Origin: a virus
Virus record (IMG/VR): IMGVR_UViG_3300032294_002279
Location: 1 to 47,046 of that record
Reading direction: 5' to 3' (one strand)
DNA: 47,046 nt
The notes beneath the pieces are model-generated. The model saw only the letters and a program-made list of their open reading frames with translations. It had not been told where the DNA came from and made no database searches. Shown one piece after another: positions 1 to 8,160 of the stretch (position 1 is the first letter of the stretch; the number at the start of each line of letters is the position of its first letter). Made by a program: the position numbers and the translations under genes.

Positions 1-1
1 C

Positions 2-223
2 AGAAAGAACAAGAGGGCACGCAGAGCAGCTCGCATTCAAAACGTGAGCGACCTGAAATGCTGGGCAGTCTGCTCCCGTCTCATGCGTCTCGTCTTAGAC
101 TACACTTCACACCCTCTGTTTATCTACCCCGAAGACAGCACCCGTGACGTGCTGATGCGCTACGCAGAACGCTGGGGTTTTGAGAGGGGGTCAGACAACG
201 TCTGGGTCCGCGTCTGCATCTAA
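2..223 (+). CDS. Hypothetical protein, 3' part only
   Basis: This open frame enters from the left edge and ends at a TAA at 221-223, leaving the last 73 residues of a longer protein. The visible part starts very basic (many Arg and Lys in the first 12 residues). It then becomes a mixed alpha/beta-like stretch containing LMRLVLDY and ending in VWVRVCI. I recognise no family. Its last 33 bases overlap the 3' end of the oppositely oriented NblA-like gene, so the two genes converge. The frame has no in-frame stop and reads naturally, which supports coding, but the function is unknown. Confidence 0.6.
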   Translation, partial: RKNKRARRAARIQNVSDLKCWAVCSRLMRLVLDYTSHPLFIYPEDSTRDVLMRYAERWGFERGSDNVWVRVCI

Positions 224-445
224 AAGAGGCGACTCTCCGCCATACAGTTCGGTTAACGGCGGAAGTTCCACGCCGGTCCGAGCGCACCAGTTGACGAGCC
301 TCGTAAACAACCCGCCCTTGATCAGGTATAGCCGATGTATATCCCCGAGGATCTTCACAAGCTCCTCTTTGGTTAGCTTGTCTGCGTCCCTGATGACCCG
401 CTGGTGAAGGAAACTTTGTTCAGCGGTGAGCTCGAAGAGACGCAT
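191..445 (-). CDS. nblA: NblA-like phycobilisome degradation adaptor
   Basis: NblA is a small helical adaptor that binds phycobilisomes and directs them to Clp protease. This 84-residue protein aligns without gaps, over about 49 residues (FELTAEQSF through LFTRLVN), with the Synechococcus NblA pattern as I remember it. Shared features are F-x-L-[ST]-x-E-Q-x-F, then a [TS]-[KR]-E-[ED]-L turn, then an R-x-x-x-x-[KH]-x-x-[IL]-F helix. NblA proteins are usually about 60 residues, and this one has an extra acidic C-terminal tail. I chose the ATG at 445; a TTG at 490 would add 15 residues with no better ribosome binding site. The gene is alone on the minus strand among plus-strand replication genes, as expected for an independently expressed host-takeover gene. 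An unrelated small helical protein is the main alternative. Confidence 0.6.
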   Translation of the reverse strand: MRLFELTAEQSFLHQRVIRDADKLTKEELVKILGDIHRLYLIKGGLFTRLVNWCARTGVELPPLTELYGGESPLLDADADPDVV

Positions 446-532
446 GAGACTCGGTGACCCTGCGTTAAGCCTAGGATCAAGGCACTGCAAACAGGATTAG
501 AATTCATCTTTTCCTAACGTAATCAAATCACC

Positions 533-1078
533 ATGAGCACCAACTTCTATCAAATCCCTCAAGGCATTGTTCATCAACTATCATCACGTCTCTCTTTGAC
601 TGGCAGGCTGTTGTTGCCCTGCGATCTAGAAGGACAACTGGCGGCTCAGTTCAACCAACAACAGTTGGACTCCGATAGCTACGAAAAAGGAGTCCATATC
701 TTCGATCCACTTTGGTGGACCGCAAAACAAGGTGTATACGATTGGGTAATCGCAAACACAACAGGATTAAAAGAAGAAACACACTACGTTCTAGACTACG
801 GCATAAAAATAGCAAACGAAGGTGTAATTGTATTAGACCGCTTAAGCTTTCTAGAGCCCGTAGCTAAACGGCGCAAGTTATTCCAAAACAGTAAGCTGTC
901 TGACTTGATGATCTTCTCGCCACGGCCACAGTTCAGCACTGTCAGCAAGTCGCGTGATTCTGTAACGTCCGCATGGTTTGTCTTCAGGCAACCGAAGAAC
1001 TGGATGGATGGCACGAACATCGAGTTTCTTGTAGATTGGCAGTCAGTTCCGCCCCTTCCCTTAAATCAAAGTGCATAA
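533..1078 (+). CDS. Methyltransferase-fold protein with degenerate catalytic motif
   Basis: The 181-residue protein has the outline of an N6-adenine DNA methyltransferase. Residues 69-78 (YDWVIANTTG) sit where active enzymes have D-x-V-[IV]-x-N-P-P-[FY]. The following helix and strand (VIVLDRLSFLE, about 98-108) and the segment MIFSPRPQFSTV...SAWFVF (about 126-151) match the usual post-catalytic region. The NPPF/Y tetrapeptide reads NTTG, and the N-terminal SAM-binding loop is reduced to a short LLLPCDLEG, so I infer it is not an active methylase. It could be a DNA- or protein-binding derivative. It starts at ATG 533 and overlaps the next gene by 8 bases. Confidence 0.55.
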   Translation: MSTNFYQIPQGIVHQLSSRLSLTGRLLLPCDLEGQLAAQFNQQQLDSDSYEKGVHIFDPLWWTAKQGVYDWVIANTTGLKEETHYVLDYGIKIANEGVIVLDRLSFLEPVAKRRKLFQNSKLSDLMIFSPRPQFSTVSKSRDSVTSAWFVFRQPKNWMDGTNIEFLVDWQSVPPLPLNQSA

Positions 1079-1397
1079 AATCGAAAAACTTCACCGGGAA
1101 CTGCTTGAAAAACTGACGGAGACAAACCGTGGTCTTGATCGGATCGCATCATTACTCGTTTCAACCCAGCTACTCCAGGAATGCGTTTCCCCCGACGGTG
1201 AAGCAAGAGATGCAGAGACATGCGCAGAAATTGTTACTGAGTCTTTTAACGCAGGCCAATGCCTCCACGAGCAAATGATTGATGCTCAACGGGACTTCAA
1301 GTATCAAGTAGATGAGTTCTATATCGGTGGGGACGACAGTGACGAGGAAGACGAAGATGATGACGGCCCCTCCCCACAAATAGCTTTAAGGTTTTAA
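1071..1397 (+). CDS. Small protein with acidic tail
   Basis: This 108-residue protein begins at a GTG inside the end of the preceding gene, an 8-base overlap that suggests translational coupling. The first 90 residues look helical (KLHRELLEKLTETNRGLDR...). They are followed by a strongly acidic run, DDSDEEDEDDD, near residues 88-98 and then a short neutral end. I recognise no family. Such acidic tails occur in DNA mimics and in proteins that bind basic partners, but nothing here shows which. Its position between the methyltransferase-like gene and the nuclease gene places it in the replication/recombination group. Confidence 0.6.
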   Translation: MHKIEKLHRELLEKLTETNRGLDRIASLLVSTQLLQECVSPDGEARDAETCAEIVTESFNAGQCLHEQMIDAQRDFKYQVDEFYIGGDDSDEEDEDDDGPSPQIALRF

Positions 1398-1432
1398 TTC
1401 AGCATCAACAGGTATAGAATACTCAAAGATTT

Positions 1433-1452
1433 AAGACGGAAATTCCCGTCTT
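1433..1452 (+). promoter_or_regulatory. Hairpin just upstream of the nuclease gene
   Basis: A perfect 7-bp stem, AAGACGG/CCGTCTT with a six-base loop, ends eight bases before the GTG start of the nuclease gene. There is no T-run directly after it, so a classic terminator is unlikely. It occupies the place where a ribosome binding site would lie and could limit translation or protect a processed mRNA end. This is inference from position only. Confidence 0.35.
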
Positions 1453-1459
1453 CCTTAAC

Positions 1460-2245
1460 GTGTCTAATAGTACCAGGCTCACGGTCAACGGTTTACGTCA
1501 CTACCGTTGCGAAGGTGTAGATGTGCCTTTGCCTTCGGTGACATCTGTTTTATCCGCCACGCAGAGCGCCGAGACACAGCGTAAGCTAGCGCATTGGAAT
1601 GCGTTAAATCCAGGCGTGGCTGACGCTGCAGCAGCTCGTGGAAGCTGGATCCATGAGGCGGTAGAGAACCACATCAGGGGGATTACAGTAAACCCCAGAG
1701 AAGATCTTAAGCCTTATTGGAAGGACGTTCCAGAGAAAGTTGATGAATTGATCGGCAGCGGACGCGTCCTATGGAGTGAAAAACCCTACAACCAACCTGG
1801 TTGGTCCCGCTACGTCGGGGACGACGGAGTCGGACGCATACACTACTACGATGCTCCAACAGGCCAGGGCTGGGCGGGCTGCTGCGACATCATTTATAAA
1901 GACAGCAACGGCGAAATCATCCTGGGCGACTTCAAAACGTCCGTAGGACCGTACAGCGCGAAGTTCCCTTCAAGCAAAGCTGATATCCCAGAGAACTTAA
2001 AGAAAGCCCTAATCAGTGGAGTCTTTAAATTTAAGAAAACGAAACTCCAGCTTGCTGCCTATACAATCGCAGCCGAAAAATGCTTGGGTATTAAAATATC
2101 GAAAACCCAGATAATTGTATCTACTCCTATACCTGAATATAGCGTTCAGGTATTTAGTTTCGGAGAAAAAGATATAGAAAAAGACAAAGAAAACTGGTGG
2201 CAAATAGTGCGAAAATACTACGACACTCACGACGTAACAGGGTGA
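1460..2245 (+). CDS. PD-(D/E)XK nuclease, RecB/Cas4-like exonuclease
   Basis: The 261-residue protein carries the elements of a RecB/Cas4-family nuclease. RGSWIHE near residues 60-66 supplies the metal-binding His. GCCDIIYKDSNGEIILGDFKTS near 133-154 supplies the D and the D-x-K pair of the PD-(D/E)XK core. KLQLAAYTIAAE near 196-207 is the Q-x-x-x-Y helix. Such enzymes trim DNA ends in phage replication or recombination, in the cytoplasm. It starts at GTG 1460 after a hairpin. It lies directly before the primase-helicase, which fits a role in phage DNA metabolism. The N-terminal PLPSVTSVLS also fits the family. Whether it acts as an exonuclease or an endonuclease cannot be told from sequence. 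Confidence 0.8.
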   Translation: MSNSTRLTVNGLRHYRCEGVDVPLPSVTSVLSATQSAETQRKLAHWNALNPGVADAAAARGSWIHEAVENHIRGITVNPREDLKPYWKDVPEKVDELIGSGRVLWSEKPYNQPGWSRYVGDDGVGRIHYYDAPTGQGWAGCCDIIYKDSNGEIILGDFKTSVGPYSAKFPSSKADIPENLKKALISGVFKFKKTKLQLAAYTIAAEKCLGIKISKTQIIVSTPIPEYSVQVFSFGEKDIEKDKENWWQIVRKYYDTHDVTG

Positions 2246-2257
2246 GTCTCATCTAAG

Positions 2258-2359
2258 ATGATCGAATCTAGAGAGATTCGGTTGTTACAGAGCAAACCAT
2301 GCGCGTTGCGCTTTTCTGTGCCAGAATGTCCGGGCCACAAGGGGTCTCATGGAATTTAG
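2258..2359 (+). CDS. Possible 33-residue micro-protein
   Basis: The 103-base gap between the nuclease and primase genes holds an ATG frame of 33 residues that ends 11 bases inside the primase gene. Its C-terminal half contains two Cys and two His (PCALRFSVPECPGHKGSH), which could form a small zinc-binding knuckle. The 5' part includes a 7-bp hairpin (CGAATCT/AGATTCG at 2263-2280). There is no obvious Shine-Dalgarno sequence. The overlap with the primase start would allow coupling. It may equally be a leader region with no protein product. Confidence 0.25.
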   Translation: MIESREIRLLQSKPCALRFSVPECPGHKGSHGI

Positions 2360-5114
2360 TTATTCGATCAACGACGAAGTTCGCGAATATCTAAATCCGA
2401 AGACCGGAAAGATAGCATCGGGCGGTAACTTTGCTGCCTTTAACGAAAACTGGAAAGCATCCAGCAACTCGACAGAAGTCATCGCGAATCGAATTGCGGC
2501 AGGTGCCGGTCTGTGTGCAGCACAGCTGATTGAAGGCAGACGCAAAAGCGGAGACACCGGATTCATAAAAGCCGGTTTGGTCATCATCGATATTGACAAT
2601 CAGGCAGACGGTAAAGACGAGAACGGAGAAAAGATAAAGGACATTCAGTTAACAGTTGAACAAGCACTTGAATTAGATATATGTAAGAAGTACCTCTCGT
2701 TTGCGTACTATTCCCCGAGCAACACACCCGATTGGCCCAGGTTCCGTCTTGTTTTTGGACTCGAACGAGACATCGTACAGCCGGACTTCTACCAGTGGTT
2801 TGTACGGCAAATCGCCGTACAGATTCCCGGCTCAGATAAGCGTGCGACACAGACCGTCAACCTGTTCTACGGCGGTCGTAGCCCGCAGGATCTGATCTGT
2901 ACAACGGACAAATTTATCCCTACCTGGCAGATCGATGAAGGAGCCCGAGTATTTTCCACGCTGCCGCAAGACGCTTCGCTTAAGCATGATGCTCACGAAG
3001 CACTGGATTGCCCCCTAGAGGCGGACGGATGCCAGCTTGATCTGTTGCTCAGCAAATCCGTTCAGAACATGCTGCACGGCGAGGCGGTCGAAGACCGGAG
3101 CCTAGCCATGGCAACGGGTCTCAAGGAAATCATTGGCTGGGCAAACTGGTGCAACGGCCATAACGTCCCCCTGACGGAGCTCCCCCTTGACGTTGCGCAC
3201 CGTCTGTTCTACTCTATCTACGAGTACGCCCCAGAGCTAGACGGCAAATTCAACCGCATCTTGAACTCGATCGCAGACGCGACGAGCCTCCGACCAGCAG
3301 CGGCCATCGTGGCAGAAGATGCCGAAGTGGCGTGCTGGAAAAAAGTTAAATACGCAAACCGTTCCGTATTCGCAGAGCAGTGTCCCGACTCCGTCAAGGA
3401 TCGGATCAAAGCAAAAAAAGCACAACCAAAAAACTCTGTGCTTTCAATCGACGACTTCGATCTGACTAGCGAGCCGTCGCCCAAAACAACATCAACATCC
3501 ACAAAAAAACCCGACGAAGAGCCCATGGTCGCCACGCCGCAGACTCCTGCACAACTGATCAACCTGCAAAACAACGACCGTGCGTTCAGCGAGAACGACA
3601 TTGCCGAAGTTATCTCCAGTAACTACGGCGATCAGTTCCTGTACGACTCCTCTCTCGACGAATTCTTTAGCTACGACGACGAGGAAGGGATCTGGTTCTT
3701 AAGCGACGAGCAGCATATCAAACGGCGCATCCTTAAAGCTCTAGATACGTTTGTGCAGACCGGCATTCTGCAACGCTACAACAGCGGAACCGTCAACAGC
3801 ATTTTCCTGTTGCTGAAAGCCCGTCTGCTTCGCTCCATCAAGGGCGGACGTAAGTCCATCTGGACTTCCAACCGAGGCAAGGTGGCATTCCGAAATGGCG
3901 TTCTGGACGTGGAGACCCTGGATTTTGCCGACGGTTTCCAGCGCGATCTGTACTTCCGCAGCCGCCTCGGTTTTGACTTCAGCGAAGACACCAACTGCCC
4001 GAAGTTCCTGAGCTGGCTTAGTTGGGCAGTAGGAAAAGATAACGTCGTCATTATCCAGGCATTCTGTCGGGCTGTCCTTGTCGGTTACGCAACGGGCGAG
4101 CGCTTCCTCCACCTGATCGGTGCCGGTGGCTCCGGTAAATCCACGCTGCAACAGGTTTTGATTGCGCTGGCGGGCTACACGGGCACGCATACGTCCGACC
4201 TGGAGACGATCGAAACCAACCGATTCGAAGGGCACAGCTTGATCGGAAAGCGGCTCTTGCTACTGACCGACGAAGCTTCGTTTAGCCGCCGTCTGGACAC
4301 TCTTAAAAAGCTGACGTCAGCAAGCGACACTCTGCGAGCGGAACGGAAGTACGGCAAAGAGGTGATCAACTTCAAGCCAGAGCTCTTGGTTTCTATCGCA
4401 TCGAACGAGCACATCAGCAGCTCGGACATCAGTAGTGGTCTGGAGCGCCGGCGCCTCACGATCGTGATGAACAACGTCATCAACCCTTCCAAGCGCAAGA
4501 ACTTGATCAGCGTGTACCCGGACCACATTGAGGGCGAGTTCGCTCCCGAACTGCCGAACATCGCCGCCTGGGCACTCAGCATGGGGCATGATCAGATGCG
4601 CGAGGTGCTGGCTAATCCGACTAAGTTCGCACCCACTCTGAACACGACAAACATCGAAGCTCTGATCTTCAACAACCCGATCGTGGCATGGCTGGCTGAG
4701 TGCACTATGTACGCACCTAATTCCTATACCGTGCTCGGTGCTGGCGCCCTTAAGCCAAACATCGACGAGCAGGAGAAAGGTCTATACGTTAAAAACGCTT
4801 TTACGGAAGTCTATGCAAGCTACTGTAATTTCGCGAAGTGCAACGGATTTAGAACGATCGCTAAACCGCGTTTCGTGGATCGTTTGCGTGAGACAACGAA
4901 CAACGTATTGAAAGTGCCCGGTGTGCAGTCTAAATTCATTAATGGCAAAGCTGTCATTCAAGGACTCGTAATCAAGCCCTATGATCCGGCCACCGATCCG
5001 CGTAACCGGGGTGATAATCGACTGCCATCCCCGGTAGACTTTGCTGCAAACCCCAACGTCTGGGACAAGGCGTTCGCTGAACACGACCCCAAACCATCAA
5101 ATGTCGATCAATAA
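2349..5114 (+). CDS. Primase-helicase: AEP-like primase plus SF3 (D5-type) helicase
   Basis: The protein (921 residues) has two parts. The N-terminus (about 1-200) resembles archaeo-eukaryotic-type primases or prim-pols, with the metal-binding D-x-D in VIIDIDNQ (D81, D83), RFRLVF at 131-136 and NLFYGG near 171-176. A long linker follows. A superfamily 3 helicase comes next, with Walker A GAGGSGKST (starting near residue 591) and Walker B LLLLTDE (D641, E642), preceded by a D5_N-like region. The C-terminus looks like a winged helix. It would unwind and prime DNA at the phage fork. It is the only replicative enzyme recognised in the window. The 14-base overlap with the next gene implies co-expression. 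Confidence 0.88.
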   Translation: MEFSYSINDEVREYLNPKTGKIASGGNFAAFNENWKASSNSTEVIANRIAAGAGLCAAQLIEGRRKSGDTGFIKAGLVIIDIDNQADGKDENGEKIKDIQLTVEQALELDICKKYLSFAYYSPSNTPDWPRFRLVFGLERDIVQPDFYQWFVRQIAVQIPGSDKRATQTVNLFYGGRSPQDLICTTDKFIPTWQIDEGARVFSTLPQDASLKHDAHEALDCPLEADGCQLDLLLSKSVQNMLHGEAVEDRSLAMATGLKEIIGWANWCNGHNVPLTELPLDVAHRLFYSIYEYAPELDGKFNRILNSIADATSLRPAAAIVAEDAEVACWKKVKYANRSVFAEQCPDSVKDRIKAKKAQPKNSVLSIDDFDLTSEPSPKTTSTSTKKPDEEPMVATPQTPAQLINLQNNDRAFSENDIAEVISSNYGDQFLYDSSLDEFFSYDDEEGIWFLSDEQHIKRRILKALDTFVQTGILQRYNSGTVNSIFLLLKARLLRSIKGGRKSIWTSNRGKVAFRNGVLDVETLDFADGFQRDLYFRSRLGFDFSEDTNCPKFLSWLSWAVGKDNVVIIQAFCRAVLVGYATGERFLHLIGAGGSGKSTLQQVLIALAGYTGTHTSDLETIETNRFEGHSLIGKRLLLLTDEASFSRRLDTLKKLTSASDTLRAERKYGKEVINFKPELLVSIASNEHISSSDISSGLERRRLTIVMNNVINPSKRKNLISVYPDHIEGEFAPELPNIAAWALSMGHDQMREVLANPTKFAPTLNTTNIEALIFNNPIVAWLAECTMYAPNSYTVLGAGALKPNIDEQEKGLYVKNAFTEVYASYCNFAKCNGFRTIAKPRFVDRLRETTNNVLKVPGVQSKFINGKAVIQGLVIKPYDPATDPRNRGDNRLPSPVDFAANPNVWDKAFAEHDPKPSNVDQ

Positions 5115-5718
5115 AACTCTGATTGCTACGTGCGCCGGATTCGGCCTAGCGTTCGGTTCAATCATCATGCAGCCCGGAACATTCCCTGTGTTCGGGGCTG
5201 CTGCAGGAGGCTCGCTCGTGACTGCCAGCCTAGTAAGCAGTAAAAAGGATAAAGAAAAAGAAGAAACCGAAAGAGCAACCAAGGTAGCTAAAGCACTTAG
5301 CTACTGCTACGAAAACTTTAAAGGGTTGGTGTCCCCGCAGCAATTAGCTTTCCACGCGGAGCTGGAGTTCCCTCAGGCTGAAAAATTGTTGGAAAGTCTG
5401 GTCACAACGCAAAACGGGGGTCAACGTGTGGATACCCCGATGGGTGTTATTTATTCGTTTGACCACCCAGAGCAGATTTTGACTCAGTTGACTTTAAATG
5501 CCAAGGCTTGGGCGGATAACCAAGCAGATGAAGTCATCAGGGAAAACGCCGTTCTTAAGCAACAGATCCAAATAATGAGTGGGCAAATACAAACTCTCAC
5601 CGCTGCAACACAAGCACGTAATTTTGTACCAAGAGCGACGGAGGTAGCTAGAGAATTATTCCAAAAAAACAATCAGCTTTCCGAAAACGTAGATGACCCT
5701 TGGAAAAACATGGTATAA
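5101..5718 (+). CDS. Membrane-anchored coiled-coil protein
   Basis: I take ATG 5101, which overlaps the primase-helicase stop by 14 bases; an upstream start in the same frame is less plausible. The 205-residue product begins with two short hydrophobic segments (about 5-24 and 28-45). They are followed by a Lys/Glu-rich patch, a winged-helix-like middle (LVSPQQLAFHAELEFPQAEKLLESL, about 77-101) and a heptad-like C-terminal region. That suggests a membrane-tethered protein with a DNA- or protein-binding domain, perhaps holding the replication machinery at the membrane. I do not recognise the family. The gene closes the rightward operon and is followed by a hairpin. Confidence 0.65.
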   Translation: MSINKTLIATCAGFGLAFGSIIMQPGTFPVFGAAAGGSLVTASLVSSKKDKEKEETERATKVAKALSYCYENFKGLVSPQQLAFHAELEFPQAEKLLESLVTTQNGGQRVDTPMGVIYSFDHPEQILTQLTLNAKAWADNQADEVIRENAVLKQQIQIMSGQIQTLTAATQARNFVPRATEVARELFQKNNQLSENVDDPWKNMV

Positions 5719-5734
5719 TTAAAAAACGCGCGAA

Positions 5735-5775
5735 GAAAGCCCCGGTCGTCCCCATGAAGGATTACTGGGGTTTTC
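5735..5775 (+). terminator. Terminator of the rightward replication operon
   Basis: GAAAGCCCC at 5735-5743 pairs with GGGGTTTTC at 5767-5775, with one G-T pair, and a T-rich stretch follows. It lies 17 bases after the stop of the last rightward gene and before the convergent fibre gene. The loop is long (23 bases), so the structure is weaker than a textbook terminator. Confidence 0.55.
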
Positions 5776-5802
5776 TATTAACTAAATATGTAATAACTTT
5801 TT

Positions 5803-5831
5803 AAGGGTTAACAAAAAAGTTGTCAACCCTT
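5803..5831 (-). terminator. Hairpin at the end of the leftward fibre operon
   Basis: AAGGGTT at 5803-5809 pairs with AACCCTT at 5825-5831, and an inner AAC/GTT extends the stem. It sits 14 bases past the fibre stop codon in the convergent intergenic region, so it could end leftward transcription. It lacks a clean U-run on either side. Confidence 0.4.
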
Positions 5832-5844
5832 TAAACAAGTAGGA

Positions 5845-7650
5845 TTAAGCGCTTTCAAGAACAGCAACTTTAGTTTCCAGGATTTCAATCCTCTCTAAAG
5901 CTTCTTGAAGCGCTTTTGTTAACGGTGCAATAAACTGATCGTACCGCAAGGCTTGCGTACTGTCCGGATCCTCTTTTTCACTTAAAATCCAACCGCCAAA
6001 ATCGACACCAGCCGAATCAATAGCAGCTTTGACTTCCTGGGCAATAAAACCCCAATGAGTACGGCTTCCAGGCACCGATTCATACAGCCAATTATTCTCA
6101 TCATCTAATTCGCCTGTAGGTTTTTTTCCGCCCTCAATCCACTTAAAAGAGACAGGACGAAGAGCTTTAATGAAGGACGTGCCTAAAGCAGAATCAGCAA
6201 TTTCGGTTTTGGCTCTTTCGTCCGAGGTCTGTATTGTGCCGTTAGCTGCCCACACGGAAGTCCACCGAGCTCCCGTCAAACCCAAACCCATTGCGTTATC
6301 TGTCTGTGGCTGAACGAAACTACCATTAACGAAAGAAGAGCTACCTGTTGTGCTTATCCGGAAACGTTCACTATTATTTACACCAAATAACATAGGATGG
6401 TTAGTAAATGTATTAAGATAACTGTATCCATTGTTAGCATCTAGATATACAGTAGTGCCGTCGTTACGCGCACGAATGACCGAACTACCTGTTCCAGCAA
6501 CGTAAGCATCAAAACGCGTACCGGGGCCGGCGGTACCTGCTCCGACATTTCCTGTCGTCCCTACCGTTTGAGAGCCGAAATTAGGGCTTATCTTCGTTCC
6601 TGCTATAGCAGCCGACGCATTGACATCAGCGTCGACAATCGAACCGGCAGCAATCGAAGTCGCAATGCTAGCGCCGGAAGTGAGATCACTGCTGACAGAA
6701 CCAGTGACATCTCCAGTCAAAGCGAATGTCCGTGCCGAACTCAGAGCACCAGCTGTCGTGGCTGTCGTAGCGGATGTAGCGGACGTAGCGGTATTGGCAT
6801 TACCAGCTAACGCAGCAGTAATAGTACCAGCACTAAAGTTACCAGACGCATCACGAGCCACGATGGCATTAGCCGTATTAGCGCTAGTTGCTGTAGTGGC
6901 ACTGTTAGCCACCTTACCTGCAGTACTAATAGTTGCAAGTTTTGTGTCTGCAATAGCTGCAGATGCGTTAATATCTGCATCAACAATCGATCCGGCTGCA
7001 ATAGCAGTCGAGATGCTGGCACCGGAGGTCAGGTCGCTACTAACAGAACCGGTGACATCTCCGGTTAGAGCGAATGTACGGGAGCTAGAGAGTTTAGTAG
7101 CAGTAGCCGAATTTCCAGTGCAGCTGGCAGCGGAGGCGGCTACACCGGATAAATTGGCCGTTACTACGGTTGCTGTAAACCCACCAGACGCGTCGCGAGC
7201 CACGATGGCGTTGGCTGTGTTGGCGCTAGTCGCTGTGGTAGCGCTGTTGGATACTTTACCTGCGGTACTTATCGTCTGTAGTTTTGTATCAGCAATAGGA
7301 GTACCTTGCCATACACCTGAATTTATTACTCCTACGTTTAAATAAGTGATAAAACCGCTAGTAGTTACTGTTAAATCGTTTAATGATAACGTGTCGCCTA
7401 CTAAAGCACCGCTTAGAGTTACAGAGTCTCCGAAGTAAACAGGGCCATAAAAAGAACCGGAGGAGTTTACAGTAAGAGCTCCTGATAAATAAGCAGTATT
7501 AGACCACTGGGCAGCAGTTCCTGCTGAATTAGTCTGTAAAATCTCAAAAGGACCGCCAGGGGAAATAGCAGAAGATGCGGGAAGAGTATCCCCCTCAGGA
7601 AGCTCTGTAAAAGAACCACTTATTAAAACGAGAGGAACCCTGACAGCCAT
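5845..7650 (-). CDS. Tail fibre with C-terminal S74 self-cleaving chaperone
   Basis: This 601-residue virion adhesin starts MAVRVPLVLISG, an opening shared in pattern with the fibre-like gene at 16148-16828. The centre holds repeated Ala/Ser/Thr-rich beta-modules (see the repeat entry). The last ~127 residues are a Peptidase_S74 intramolecular chaperone domain. TSDERAKTEI near 475 supplies the Ser476/Lys481 dyad that cuts the domain off after trimer folding. HWGFIAQEV and YDQFIAPLTKAL are family hallmarks, and a coiled coil ends the protein. It likely forms a trimeric host-recognition fibre. The gene is last in a leftward transcript. Fibre rather than spike is inferred from composition. Confidence 0.85.
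   Translation of the reverse strand: MAVRVPLVLISGSFTELPEGDTLPASSAISPGGPFEILQTNSAGTAAQWSNTAYLSGALTVNSSGSFYGPVYFGDSVTLSGALVGDTLSLNDLTVTTSGFITYLNVGVINSGVWQGTPIADTKLQTISTAGKVSNSATTATSANTANAIVARDASGGFTATVVTANLSGVAASAASCTGNSATATKLSSSRTFALTGDVTGSVSSDLTSGASISTAIAAGSIVDADINASAAIADTKLATISTAGKVANSATTATSANTANAIVARDASGNFSAGTITAALAGNANTATSATSATTATTAGALSSARTFALTGDVTGSVSSDLTSGASIATSIAAGSIVDADVNASAAIAGTKISPNFGSQTVGTTGNVGAGTAGPGTRFDAYVAGTGSSVIRARNDGTTVYLDANNGYSYLNTFTNHPMLFGVNNSERFRISTTGSSSFVNGSFVQPQTDNAMGLGLTGARWTSVWAANGTIQTSDERAKTEIADSALGTSFIKALRPVSFKWIEGGKKPTGELDDENNWLYESVPGSRTHWGFIAQEVKAAIDSAGVDFGGWILSEKEDPDSTQALRYDQFIAPLTKALQEALERIEILETKVAVLESA
6590..7290 (-). repeat. Tandem ~115-residue repeats inside the S74 fibre
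   Basis: Two long units, about 345 bases apart, each encode STAGKV, then ANAIVARDASG, then RTFALTGDVTGSVSSDL and a segment with AGSIVDAD. The STAGKV element recurs three times counting partial copies. The DNA copies differ mostly at third codon positions while the protein is nearly constant, so selection on the protein maintains the repeat. Repeats of this kind can expand or contract and change fibre length. Confidence 0.75.
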
Positions 7651-7745
7651 CGCTCGCGCTTTTACTATTTACTAATGCTAACAGGGACTAAAAGCTGTTC
7701 CGATTAGTAAAGAAATTTATTTAAGGTATCTATTAGAGAAGGTGA

Positions 7746-8105
7746 CTACTCGTTGTCGGGGATTTGTTCAAGGGCGCGGCGGATCAAGTCGGAATCTCCG
7801 CCAGATGTTTCAAACGATGCGGCGTAAGAGTCAAAGTGGATCAGCGCCTGTTCCTTCAAGCTCGGCGGCATGGGGCGGCGGACAAGACGAAGATCATGGG
7901 CATGAACAAGTTTGTTTTGAAAGGAGTTAATCCATTCACAGCACGCCTCTAGCTCCTGATCTGCGCCCCACTGGGCGGCGCGAGCAGCGACATAGGCAAG
8001 AAGATTGGCCGACCAGCCGATAACTGGTGCGTTTTGCTGCTCCCTCCATTCGCGGTCCCACTGCTGCACCAGCTCAGGGGGTGGGGTGATGGGGTGTTGT
8101 GTCAT
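7746..8105 (-). CDS. Cyanobacterial/cyanophage conserved hypothetical protein
   Basis: The 119-residue protein opens with MTQHPITPPPELVQQW and continues with AARAAQWGADQELEACCEWI and PPSLKEQALIHF, ending in LIRRALEQIPDNE. I recognise this as a family of small proteins of unknown function found in marine Synechococcus/Prochlorococcus and their phages. The order of the conserved blocks is the usual one, and the length is within the family range. It supports a picocyanobacterial host. It lies between the fibre gene and the tRNA-like element. No catalytic motif is visible. Confidence 0.75.
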   Translation of the reverse strand: MTQHPITPPPELVQQWDREWREQQNAPVIGWSANLLAYVAARAAQWGADQELEACCEWINSFQNKLVHAHDLRLVRRPMPPSLKEQALIHFDSYAASFETSGGDSDLIRRALEQIPDNE

Positions 8106-8160
8106 TACTTAAAAGTTTTTAAGTTAATTAGCTGACAGCTATAAAACACAGCTGTTGCAG

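Noticed and set aside
78-450. 14-base inverted repeat GTCTCATGCGTCTC at 78-91 and 437-450
   Set aside because: Both copies lie in coding sequence (reading M-R-L), and repeats of this length are expected by chance in a window this size.
6620-7345. 241-residue plus-strand open frame rich in Ala/Val
   Set aside because: It is an antisense shadow of the repetitive S74 fibre. Its composition follows from the repeats and it has no motif or independent start context.
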